DNA of 64,000 nt, from assembly GCF_024978135.1 (NCBI RefSeq), contig NZ_JANTEZ010000002.1:496001-560000 (forward strand). Reading direction: 5' to 3'. The notes beneath the pieces are model-generated. The model was not told the DNA's origin and did not search any database. It saw only the letters and a program-made list of their open reading frames with translations. Source of the DNA: Herbiconiux gentiana (lineage in GTDB: Bacteria > Actinomycetota > Actinomycetes > Actinomycetales > Microbacteriaceae). The translations under genes and the position numbers were made by a program. Each line of letters begins with the position of its first letter. Within the stretch, counting starts at the first letter, position 1. This document shows positions 56,668 to 64,000 of this stretch, piece after piece.

Positions 56668-57735
56668 ATGACCGCCATCTCCCCACCGAGCACGCCGGCC
56701 GTGCCGGGCACACCGCCTCAGTCTCCGCCTCCGCCCCCGTCTTCGCGGCGATCGCGGCTCCGCGGCTGGAACAGCACCGGGGTCACCCGCCTGCGCCGCG
56801 AGGGCGCCATCGCGCCGATCGCCGCCTTCGTGGTGTTCTTCGTGGTCTACGTCATCATCAACCCCGAGCTGCTCACGCGGTTCCAGCTGCAGACGGCGTC
56901 GAACCTCGTGGTGCCGCTCGCGCTGGTGGCCCTCGGGCAGCTGGTGGTGGTGCTCGTGGGCGGCATCGACATCTCGATCGGCGCCATCATGAGCCTCTGC
57001 AACGTGGTGTTCGCCACGCAGCTGCTCACCCTGCCGGTGCCCGTGGCGATCCTGCTCGCGGTGCTGGTGGGGCTCGGATGCGGACTGTTCAACGGGTTCC
57101 TCGTCGCGTACGCCGGGTTGCCGGCCATCGCGGTCACCCTGGCGAGCGCCTTCATCTTCGGGTCGCTCGCCCGCGAGGTGCTCGACCGGCCGGGCGGCGG
57201 CGTGACGAAGGAGATCTACCTCGCCACCAGCGGCGAGCTGCTCCCCTTCGTGCCGGTGGCGCTGGTATGGCTCGCCGCGATCGCCGTCGGGCTGTGGCTG
57301 CTGCTGCAGCGCACGGCGCTCGGCCGGCACATCTACGGGGTGGGATCGAACATGGAGAGCGTGCGGGCCGCGGGCATCAACGCCCGGCTCACCAAGCTGC
57401 TCGCCTTCGGACTGGCCGGCGTGCTCACCTCGTTCGGCGCCATGATGCTCGCCTCCTCGACCGTCACGGGCGACCCGCGCTCGGGCGACCCGTACCTCCT
57501 GTCGTCGATCGCCGCCGTGGCCCTCGCGGGCGCCGCCTTCACCGGTGGGCGCGGCAGCATCATCGGCACCATCCTGGCGGCCTGCACCCTGGGGCTGATC
57601 GGCAACCTGCTGTTCTTCGCCGGGGTCAACTCGTACTGGCAGTACGTCATCAGCGCACTGATCATCGTGGCGGTCGTGGGGCTGCCCGTCGTGTGGCGCA
57701 GAGTCGCGTTCCGCGTGAAGGGAATCCGTTCATGA
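56668..57735 (+). CDS. Sugar ABC transporter permease (CUT2), first copy
   Basis: Permease of 355 residues. A 50-residue cytoplasmic Pro/Ser-rich start is followed by 8-10 TM helices. VVVLVGGIDISIGAIMSLCNVVFA is the RbsC-type GGIDLSVG motif, and ALAGAAFTGGRGSIIGT the later conserved loop. AGGAGG precedes ATG 56668. It overlaps the second permease by four bases, so the channel is probably a heterodimer, less common than the RbsC homodimer. Confidence 0.93.
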   Translation: MTAISPPSTPAVPGTPPQSPPPPPSSRRSRLRGWNSTGVTRLRREGAIAPIAAFVVFFVVYVIINPELLTRFQLQTASNLVVPLALVALGQLVVVLVGGIDISIGAIMSLCNVVFATQLLTLPVPVAILLAVLVGLGCGLFNGFLVAYAGLPAIAVTLASAFIFGSLAREVLDRPGGGVTKEIYLATSGELLPFVPVALVWLAAIAVGLWLLLQRTALGRHIYGVGSNMESVRAAGINARLTKLLAFGLAGVLTSFGAMMLASSTVTGDPRSGDPYLLSSIAAVALAGAAFTGGRGSIIGTILAACTLGLIGNLLFFAGVNSYWQYVISALIIVAVVGLPVVWRRVAFRVKGIRS

Positions 57736-58784
57736 CCGCCGTCGCTCCTCAGGGGTCGCCTTCTCCTGCTCCGTCTCCTTCTGGCCGTCCTGCTCCGGAT
57801 GCGGGCACGTCGACCACGGGGGCCGTCGGACGGCCGTCGTTCGCTTCGATCCTGGGCCGGGTCCCCCGCGCCGTGTGGCCGCTCGTCGCCTTCCTGGTGC
57901 TGTTCGCGATCGGCGGGCTGATCCGGCCCAACCTGGTGACCGTGGAGTCGCTGATCGGCACGGCGACCTTCGCGATCATCCTGGCCATCGCCTCGTTCGG
58001 GCAGACGATCGCGGTCATCCAGGCGGGCATCGACCTGTCGGTGCCGAACACGATCGGGCTGTCGGCGCTGGCCTTCCTGGCGCTGGTCGGTCCGCTCGGC
58101 CCGCTCGGCGCGTTCGTCGCCGCCTTGGCCGCGGGCGCGGTGATCGGCTTCTTCAACGGCGCCGTGATCGCCAAGCTCGGCCTCACGCCGATCGTCACGA
58201 CGATCGCGATGAACGGGCTCCTGTTCGGGGTCATCCTGCTGGCGTTCAACTTCTCGGAGCTCACCGTCACGCCCGACTTCGTGATCGCCATCACCTCGGC
58301 GAAGCTCTCCGTCCTCGGCATCTCGATGCCGGCGGTGCTCCCGCTCGGCCTCGCGCTGATGGTCGTGCTGCAGCTGGTGCTCTCGTTCACCGGCTGGGGT
58401 CGCTCGCTGTTCGTGGTGGGAGCCGCGGCCGAGACCGCGCGCCTGGCGGGACTGCCGGTCGACCGCATCCGCATCACCGGCTACATGCTGAGCGGCGCCC
58501 TCGCGGCCTTCGCCGGCATCGTGATCGTGGGCTACTACCAGCAGGCCTCGGCCACCATGGGCGCTTCGTACCTGCTGTCCTCGGTTGCGGCAGTCGTGGT
58601 GGGTGGCGCGTCGATCTTCGGCGGCCGCGGCTCGGTCGTGGGCACCGTCGGCGGGGCGCTCGTGCTGGCGCAGGTCGCCACACTGGTGACCGTCCTCAAC
58701 CTCGGCTCGAACATCCAGCAGCTCATCTACGGGGCGATCATCCTCGTGGTGATTTCGCTGTACGGGAGGCGCCGGGCGGCCTGA
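57732..58784 (+). CDS. Sugar ABC transporter permease (CUT2), second copy
   Basis: Permease of 350 residues homologous to its neighbour: TIAVIQAGIDLSVPNTIGLSALA is the motif equivalent, VVVGGASIFGGRGSVVGTVGGAL the later one. It is translationally coupled (ATGA). Last gene of the importer unit; the next gene is convergent. Confidence 0.93.
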   Translation: MTAVAPQGSPSPAPSPSGRPAPDAGTSTTGAVGRPSFASILGRVPRAVWPLVAFLVLFAIGGLIRPNLVTVESLIGTATFAIILAIASFGQTIAVIQAGIDLSVPNTIGLSALAFLALVGPLGPLGAFVAALAAGAVIGFFNGAVIAKLGLTPIVTTIAMNGLLFGVILLAFNFSELTVTPDFVIAITSAKLSVLGISMPAVLPLGLALMVVLQLVLSFTGWGRSLFVVGAAAETARLAGLPVDRIRITGYMLSGALAAFAGIVIVGYYQQASATMGASYLLSSVAAVVVGGASIFGGRGSVVGTVGGALVLAQVATLVTVLNLGSNIQQLIYGAIILVVISLYGRRRAA

Positions 58785-58868
58785 CGACCACTCCCGCGAG
58801 CGCCACCGTCGCGAGTGCAGCCTCAGCCAAGAAGCGGTCGCCTACGACGCCGGCATCGCGGCATCGAG

Positions 58869-59969
58869 CTATCCGCCGGCGATATCACTGCCCCGCGGGT
58901 CGACTTCCAGCCGGTCGATCTCTGCGAGATGGGCCGCAACAGCCGCTTCGTCTCCGTCGAGTGCCCAGCGCTTCTGGAATGAGAGACGGGCGGCGTCGGA
59001 GAGCTGCGCACTGTTCCATCCGAGCCGGCGCATCATGAGCTCGTAGGAGTGCGTGAGATCGGTGTGGTGCAAGGCGGGGTCGTCCGTACCGATGACGAGT
59101 GGGACCCCGGCTTCGCTGAGAATGCGATGCGCCTGCTCCCAGGAGATGCTTGAGCGGTGGCCTCCGAGGGTGTATGCCATGGGGGTGAACGTGAGGGTGG
59201 TGCCGGCGTCCACGATTCGCGAGACGATCTGCGGATGGTTCGCGATGGCCCATCCGTGATCAATGCGGTCGAATCCGATGTCGAGGGCGAACAGCACGTC
59301 GTCAGGGCTCATGGCATGGCCTGTGAGCCGGAGGCCGGCCTCCTTCGCTCGCCGGTACGCTGGGGCCAGGGGTTCGAGCGGCGCTAGCCGGTGGTTGCCG
59401 TCGTTGCCGACGCCGAGGATGCCCAGACCTCGGTCGCGCAGGACAATGGCGGCTTCGACGACCTCGAGTGCCCCCTCCGCGCCGTCTGGACGGTGCAGCT
59501 CCACCACGACGCCTCCGGTGAGTCCGAGTCGGCCACGTGCCGACTCGAAAGCGGCTTCGACCGCTTTGAGCGAGGTCAGGATGGGGATGCCGGCCTGTTG
59601 ACGGCTGAGCGAGGGTGTGCAGAGCAGTTCGAGGTGGCGAGCGCCGTGGTCGAATGCAGAGTCAATGACCCGCGTTGCGGCTTCGGCGAGGCGAGCCGGG
59701 TCGCTCCATAGCCGAGCGGCGCGGTCAAGGTCTGTGAAGAATTTCTCGGGGCCCCGGTTATCGTAGGCGCGCGCGACGTCCGCGTGCGATGGGTCGCGGC
59801 CTTCGTCGAGAGTGGTGAAGCGGATGAACTCGGCGGGAGAGAGCGACCCGGTAAGGTGCATATGCAGTTCGGCTTTGGGAAGGCGCCGCGCAAGGAGAAC
59901 GAGCCTGTCGTCAGCGCTCGCTGCGCCCGCACCGTGTTCGGACACGTCTTTGTTCCTCACTGCACCCAT
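58869..59969 (-). CDS. Adenosine deaminase-like metal-dependent aminohydrolase
   Basis: Zn-dependent TIM-barrel hydrolase of 366 residues. Metal ligands and active site are visible: LPKAELHMHLTGSLSPAEF (HxH), LTGHAMSPDDV, FDRIDHGWAI and VIGTDDPALHHTDLTHSYE (the two Asp). Deaminates adenosine or another aminated purine or pterin-like compound; the exact substrate is unknown. ATG 59969 has GGAG nine bases upstream. Only 15 bp separate it from the divergent regulator start, so the promoters must lie inside the neighbouring coding regions or one start is mis-set. It probably works with the ABC importer at 61102-64000. Confidence 0.85.
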   Translation of the reverse strand: MGAVRNKDVSEHGAGAASADDRLVLLARRLPKAELHMHLTGSLSPAEFIRFTTLDEGRDPSHADVARAYDNRGPEKFFTDLDRAARLWSDPARLAEAATRVIDSAFDHGARHLELLCTPSLSRQQAGIPILTSLKAVEAAFESARGRLGLTGGVVVELHRPDGAEGALEVVEAAIVLRDRGLGILGVGNDGNHRLAPLEPLAPAYRRAKEAGLRLTGHAMSPDDVLFALDIGFDRIDHGWAIANHPQIVSRIVDAGTTLTFTPMAYTLGGHRSSISWEQAHRILSEAGVPLVIGTDDPALHHTDLTHSYELMMRRLGWNSAQLSDAARLSFQKRWALDGDEAAVAAHLAEIDRLEVDPRGSDIAGG

Positions 59970-59984
59970 CCGGAAGGCTCCATA

Positions 59985-60950
59985 TTGAGCGAGGGTATCC
60001 TGCCAGCGACGCCCTGGCCTGATCTCGACGAGACAGACCTTGAGGTCATCGGCGCCCTGCAGCGGGACGGGCGGGCGTCGATCGCGAAGCTCGCCCGTGA
60101 CACAGGGCTCCCTGCGGCACGCGTGAAGCTTCGCTACGAGCGCCTCGTCGAGCGCGGGCTCCTCCGAACCGTCGCCCTGATCGACCCAGCCGTGCTCGGC
60201 CGGCCGATTGTGGCGCACATCGAGATCGTGGCCCGGCGGGGCAACGCGGAACTGGCCGACCGTGTGGCGCGCGTGCCCGGGGTGGCCTGGATCGGCATCG
60301 CCGACGACTATGAGCGGCTGCTCGTGCAGGTGAGCACCTCGTCCAACGCGGAGCTCGTGGCCCTCGTCAACTCGGCCGTGCAGTCCGCACCTGAGGTCGA
60401 GTCATTCTCCACCTCGATCGTGCTGCGCAGCTGGGCGCCGGTATTCGCCTTCGCCGCGCCCGTAGGCGCTCCGCCGGCGCTCGACGACGTCGTCTGGCGC
60501 ACAGGCCTCGACACCGGTCGCATGCTGGACGATGTCGACGGGGTGCTTCTGACCCATCTTGAACGCAACGCCCGGATGTCGTTGACGGCGATGAGTGCCG
60601 TCTCCGGCCTGTCGGTCCCGGCCACCCGCCAGCGCCTGATGCGCCTGATGGGTGAACACGTCATCCAGCTCCGCACACGGCCCGACTCGCGGGCCCAGGG
60701 GGTGACCGCCGTGCGCATCCTGATGGAGATCCGCGGCGACTCCACCCATATCGCCGGTGAGTTGGCCGCCATGCCCAACGTCAACTACGTCAGCGAATCG
60801 ACCGGTGAGCGGCCTCTCAGCGTCGAACTCCTGTGCGCCAGCGAAGCGCAGATCGGCGAAGGCTTCGATCGCATCGGGCGCATCGCCGGCGTGCGCTCAG
60901 CTCGCATGGTGCGGTTCCGCACCGCTCTGTTCCAGACCGGCAATTGGTGA
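59985..60950 (+). CDS. Lrp/AsnC-family regulator with two HTH-sensor halves
   Basis: A regulator of 321 residues, about twice the normal Lrp length. The first HTH is LDETDLEVIGALQRDGRASIAKLARDTGLPAARVKLRYERLVERGLL, followed by a RAM-like sensor. A second, weaker unit starts LDDVDGVLLTHLERNARMSLTAMSAVSGLSVPATRQRLMRLM, with another sensor. TTG 59985, with GGAAGG seven bases upstream, fits best. It lies between the aminohydrolase and the importer and probably controls both in response to the transported compound. Confidence 0.82.
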   Translation: MSEGILPATPWPDLDETDLEVIGALQRDGRASIAKLARDTGLPAARVKLRYERLVERGLLRTVALIDPAVLGRPIVAHIEIVARRGNAELADRVARVPGVAWIGIADDYERLLVQVSTSSNAELVALVNSAVQSAPEVESFSTSIVLRSWAPVFAFAAPVGAPPALDDVVWRTGLDTGRMLDDVDGVLLTHLERNARMSLTAMSAVSGLSVPATRQRLMRLMGEHVIQLRTRPDSRAQGVTAVRILMEIRGDSTHIAGELAAMPNVNYVSESTGERPLSVELLCASEAQIGEGFDRIGRIAGVRSARMVRFRTALFQTGNW

Positions 60951-61101
60951 TCCCGTTGTTTCAGGCGGGTTACCAAAATGGAGCGTTTGTAAACAGTATG
61001 TTGCATTGCGCCCCAAAACATGCGTAATTGCTCGTGAAGCGGTCGTATAGCTCTAGTTAATGTTGCAGAATGGGCCTCGCACTTAAAACTGTGAGGACAA
61101 G
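60951..61101 (+). promoter_or_regulatory. AT-richer promoter region of the NMT1/SsuA-type importer
   Basis: 151 bp with clearly higher AT than the surroundings. It contains stretches such as GTAAACAGTATGTTGC and CGTATAGCTCTAG, and GAGGA six bases before ATG 61102. No single convincing -35/-10 pair or palindrome could be fixed by eye. Confidence 0.45.
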
Positions 61102-61947
61102 ATGGCATTATTGGAGATCGGCGGTGACGTCGCCGAGGAGACCTCCGAGGTCGTGACGCCGCTGGAGCGCTCGACCCGGATCGACACGCGAAGACTGGTC
61201 GGCCCCCTCGCCACTCTCACCGTCGTCGTACTACTGATGGTGGCCTGGGAGATCGCCGCCCGCACCGTGCTGGCCCAGAGCTACGTTTTCCCAGCACCGT
61301 CGGCCATCGCCGGCCAAATGGCTGACGACGCCGAGCTGCTGCTCGTGAACTCGGCCGCGACGGCGCGAACCGCGGCGATCGGGTTCCTAGTCGGCCAGGC
61401 GATGGCCATCCTGCTCGCCGTAGCGCTGTCGTTCTCCGTGGCGGCCGAACTCGTCGTCACCAAGCTGGCCCTGGTGGTGTACTCCCTTCCGACGCTCGCA
61501 ATCGCGCCGATCCTCGGCACCATGTTCGGTCTTGAGGGGACGCGGGTTGCGGTGGTCGCGATCGTCGTGTTCTTCCCAACCCTTCTCGCCACGGTCTCGG
61601 GCCTCAGTGCCGCGGGGGAGAATCCCTATCTCCTGGTGCGGTCGCTCGGCGGCACCCGCTGGACCGTGCTGACGAAGATCTCCTTTCGCACCGCATTGCC
61701 GGAGATCTTCGCCGGTCTCAAACTCGGTGTGCCCGGCGCTGTGCTCGGAGCGATCGCGAGCGAGTGGCTGGGTGCCAGCGAAGGGCTGGGCATCTTCATG
61801 GTGAACGCTCTCGCCTACCTACAGCCCGCCCGGGTGTGGGCCACCTGCGTCGTGATCGTGTTCGGCACCATCCTCGTCTACGGCGTCATCGCCCTCCTCG
61901 ATCGGGTCTGCAACGGATGGGCGATCGACGCGCGGGGGGACCGCTGA
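61102..61947 (+). CDS. ABC transporter permease (SsuC/TauC/ThiX type), first copy
   Basis: Permease of 281 residues with six TM helices: TLTVVVLLMVAWEIAARTVL first, then SYVFPAPSAI, the usual SsuC-type beginning. GENPYLLVRSLGGTRWTVLTKI is the coupling loop and EWLGASEGLGIFMV the conserved C-terminal motif. Its stop overlaps the second permease's ATG by one base (TGATG). Family members import sulfonates, nitrate, pyrimidine precursors of thiamine or aromatic acids. Confidence 0.9.
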   Translation: MALLEIGGDVAEETSEVVTPLERSTRIDTRRLVGPLATLTVVVLLMVAWEIAARTVLAQSYVFPAPSAIAGQMADDAELLLVNSAATARTAAIGFLVGQAMAILLAVALSFSVAAELVVTKLALVVYSLPTLAIAPILGTMFGLEGTRVAVVAIVVFFPTLLATVSGLSAAGENPYLLVRSLGGTRWTVLTKISFRTALPEIFAGLKLGVPGAVLGAIASEWLGASEGLGIFMVNALAYLQPARVWATCVVIVFGTILVYGVIALLDRVCNGWAIDARGDR

Positions 61948-62768
61948 TGAACATCTACCCTCTGCTTTTCGTCGGCGGACGCCGCGTGCTCGTCACCGTC
62001 GCGTTCCTCGTGCTGGCGCTCATCCTGATCGGCGTGCTCTGGACCGTGAGCGTGCACGCGATGGCTCTGGATTCCTTTGGCACACCGACTCCGCTCGACG
62101 TGTGGGACTACTGGGTGGCGCAGCCGGACTCACCGGCGCACCGCGAACTGGTGCTCGGGGCGATGTGGACCACGCTCGGTCACGCCCTCACCGGCTACGC
62201 CGTCGGCACGGTGGTGGGGGTGCTGCTCGCGATGCTCTTCGTCACGGTGCCCGCCGTCGAGCGGGCCACCTTGCCCACCGTCCTGCTCATCCAGACCGTG
62301 CCCATCCTCGCGATCCTGCCCCTCTTCATCCTGCTCTTCGGTCGCGGCCTCCTCGTCACGACGATCATCACTGGTCTGACGGTGTTCTTCCCGACGCTGG
62401 TCTGGGTCTCCCAGGGTCTGCGATCGCCGAAGCCGACCACGCTCGACTTCTTCGAGAGCGTCGCCGCCACCCCGTGGACCGTCATGACCCGCCTGCGCTT
62501 CCCGAGCGCCGTCGCGGGTGTCTTCGTGGCGGCCCGGCTCGCCGTGCCAGGTGCGGTGTTCGGCGCCTTCGTCTCCGAGTGGCTTGCCACCGGTGACGGG
62601 CTCGGCTACCTCGTCGTCATCTCGATGCAGGGCGTCGGGGGCTACGAGCCGCTCTGGGCGACCGTCGCCGTGACGACGCTGATGACCATGGCCCTCTACG
62701 TGATCGTCGAGACAGCCGAGTCGATTGCCCTGGTCTACTACGCGCCCGAACGGCTGATCCGCCGCTGA
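61947..62768 (+). CDS. ABC transporter permease (SsuC/TauC/ThiX type), second copy
   Basis: Permease of 273 residues, paralogous to the previous gene: PILAILPLFILLFGRGLLVTTII, FFESVAATPWTVMTRLRFP as the coupling loop and EWLATGDGLGYLVVISMQ near the C-terminus. Two different permease genes make a heterodimeric channel, unlike the SsuC homodimer. Confidence 0.9.
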   Translation: MNIYPLLFVGGRRVLVTVAFLVLALILIGVLWTVSVHAMALDSFGTPTPLDVWDYWVAQPDSPAHRELVLGAMWTTLGHALTGYAVGTVVGVLLAMLFVTVPAVERATLPTVLLIQTVPILAILPLFILLFGRGLLVTTIITGLTVFFPTLVWVSQGLRSPKPTTLDFFESVAATPWTVMTRLRFPSAVAGVFVAARLAVPGAVFGAFVSEWLATGDGLGYLVVISMQGVGGYEPLWATVAVTTLMTMALYVIVETAESIALVYYAPERLIRR

Positions 62769-62833
62769 CCCCCTCCGCCCGACCACCTGCATCGCGCCCT
62801 CCACCACCGGCACCCACACGAAGGAGAAGACCC

Positions 62834-63910
62834 ATGAACACGCGCCTCGCTCTGCCCCTCCCGCCCGCCGGCCTCTCCCGCCGCTCCCTCCTGCTCGGAG
62901 GGCTCGGCGTGATCGGCGGTGCCACACTGCTCGCCGCCTGCGGTAGCCCATCTCCCTCCGGCTCAGGGACCGGCGCGGCCGGATCGCCCATCGGCTGGCA
63001 GCTGTCCTGGACGGAGGACTACGAGTTCGCCGGCAGCTACCTGGCCGACACCAACGGGTACTGGAAGAATCAGGGCCTCACGGTCGACATGCTCGCGGGC
63101 GGACCGAACACGAACCCGCAACAGCTGGTCGCCTCGGGTCAGGCATTCGTGTCGTCGAGTAAGGCCGTGTCGGCCGCCAACCTCCTCATCTCCGACGGCA
63201 TTCCGCTCAAGATCATCGGCGCTCTGTGGCAGAAGTACGGCGTCACCGTCATCTCGCGCTCGGACAACCCGATTACGACGCCGAAGGATCTCGAGGGCAA
63301 GACGGTCGGTGTCTTCGCCTCCAACGACAGCGACTGGGCCGCCTTCCTGGAGATCAACGGCGTCGACCGTTCGCGCATCACCGAGGTGCCCGGAAGCTAC
63401 GACATCACCCCCGTGGCCAGTGGCACCGTCGACGCCGTACAGGGCTACGGTTCCACCCGCATCGCACAGCTGGCGAGCGACGTGACCTTGGAGACCATGC
63501 TCCTCGCCGACTTCGGCTACAACCCCATCTCGGCGGCCTACGCGGTGAAGGAGGAGACGCTGCAGAACGAGGCCAAGCGTGCCCAGCTCGTGAAATTCCT
63601 GCGCGGGGAGATCCAGGGCTGGCAGGATGTCGCCTTCGGCGGTCAGCTCGACCAGGCGATCGACCTCACCGTCAACACCTACGGCAAGAGTCTCGGCCTG
63701 AACCCCGACGAGCAGCGCGCCGGGCTCGAGGGCCAGCTCGACTTCGTGGTCACCGACGAGAGCACCGCGAACGGTCTCTGCACGATGTCCGACTCCCTGA
63801 TCGCGGGCACCCAGCAGGTGTTCGACCAGCTGAAGCTCGACGTCGACGTGAACGACATCGTCACGACCGAGATCCTCGACGAGGTCTACGCCGGAAGCAA
63901 CCGGGCATGA
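62834..63910 (+). CDS. NMT1/THI5-like ABC substrate-binding lipoprotein
   Basis: A protein of 358 residues. The N-terminus has a twin-arginine motif (SRRSLLLGG) and a lipobox (LLAAC, Cys36), so it may be Tat-exported and lipidated. The mature part IGWQLSWTEDYEFAGSYLADTNGYWKNQGLTVDML and VASGQAFVSSSKAV match the NMT1-like fold that binds pyrimidines, sulfonates or similar. AAGGAG precedes the ATG. With an aminohydrolase upstream, a nucleobase-like or aminated heterocycle is a plausible ligand (inference). Confidence 0.9.
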   Translation: MNTRLALPLPPAGLSRRSLLLGGLGVIGGATLLAACGSPSPSGSGTGAAGSPIGWQLSWTEDYEFAGSYLADTNGYWKNQGLTVDMLAGGPNTNPQQLVASGQAFVSSSKAVSAANLLISDGIPLKIIGALWQKYGVTVISRSDNPITTPKDLEGKTVGVFASNDSDWAAFLEINGVDRSRITEVPGSYDITPVASGTVDAVQGYGSTRIAQLASDVTLETMLLADFGYNPISAAYAVKEETLQNEAKRAQLVKFLRGEIQGWQDVAFGGQLDQAIDLTVNTYGKSLGLNPDEQRAGLEGQLDFVVTDESTANGLCTMSDSLIAGTQQVFDQLKLDVDVNDIVTTEILDEVYAGSNRA

Positions 63911-64000
63911 CCGCCACGACACCGCTGGCGGCCACGGAACTCGGCCTGTCCTTCGAGCACGTCGAGAAGCGGTTCACTATCGGACGACAGGAGGTCATCG
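63907..64000 (+). CDS. ABC transporter ATP-binding protein (NitT/TauT type), cut by window edge
   Basis: Only 31 codons are visible: ATG 63907 overlaps the binding-protein stop by four bases, and the sequence LSFEHVEKRFTIGRQEVI is the standard first strand of such ATPases. Walker A lies beyond the edge. It completes the importer as binding protein, two permeases and ATPase. Confidence 0.8.
   Translation, partial: MTATTPLAATELGLSFEHVEKRFTIGRQEVI

Overview
The window is high-GC DNA with GTG starts, many 4-base ATGA/GTGA gene overlaps and actinobacterial families (mycothiol-type DinB-fold protein, septum-formation domain protein, class-E-like LANTG sorting signal). It suggests an aerobic, free-living or plant/soil-associated actinobacterium, most likely of the family Microbacteriaceae; the genus is not determinable by eye. 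No rRNA, tRNA, CRISPR or phage genes were seen.

Layout. (1) 1-5669, minus strand: a MacAB-type export operon (adaptor, ATPase, FtsX-like permease, DUF5666 lipoprotein, second adaptor running off the left edge). (2) 5838-15164: a glycoside module of GH78 and GH35 enzymes divergent from a CUT1 sugar ABC importer without its own ATPase, plus a LacI regulator. Two nearly identical operators lie between the divergent arms. (3) 15192-26519: housekeeping and single genes (flavin monooxygenase, septum-formation protein, purL, chorismate mutase, EamA exporter, ohr, acetyltransferase, DinB-fold protein, MarR/FUSC pair, purA, glutaredoxin-like protein), with a 31-bp tandem repeat array at 22845-23133. 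(4) 26504-29731: a 3.2-kb insert flanked by a 26-bp direct repeat, carrying an OhrR-type regulator and three aldo/keto reductases, the last one broken. (5) 29739-32227: VOC protein, GAF-PP2C phosphatase and a virginiamycin B lyase homologue. (6) 32294-38537: a six-gene Mrp Na+/H+ antiporter operon with fused mrpA-mrpB. (7) 38636-42676: SRPBCC protein and a large cell-wall-anchored subtilase. (8) 42737-58784: a 16-kb sugar catabolic locus. A CUT2 importer diverges from a Gfo/Idh dehydrogenase, isomerase, SDR and DUF4432 mutarotase-like protein. These are followed by a CoA-transferase, a signal-less solute-binding-like protein, an enoyl-CoA hydratase, a XylX-like FAH protein, a LacI regulator and a 2-oxoglutarate semialdehyde dehydrogenase. 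(9) 58869-64000: adenosine-deaminase-like hydrolase, Lrp/AsnC regulator and a NMT1/SsuA-type ABC importer running off the right edge.

How it fits together. Region 8 looks like a non-phosphorylative pentose or pentonate pathway (import, oxidation, then XylX and KGSADH to 2-oxoglutarate). It has no recognisable sugar-acid dehydratase and instead contains a translationally coupled CoA-transferase/binding-protein/hydratase trio. A palindrome of the form TGKYAGCGCTGCCA recurs at three loci of this region and probably makes it one LacI regulon. This trio is the best candidate for something undescribed.

A second recurrent theme is extremely short 5' ends. At least six genes have a TAnnnT hexamer exactly six bases before the start codon, as expected of leaderless transcripts. 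In several places that hexamer begins with the TAG stop codon of the preceding gene.
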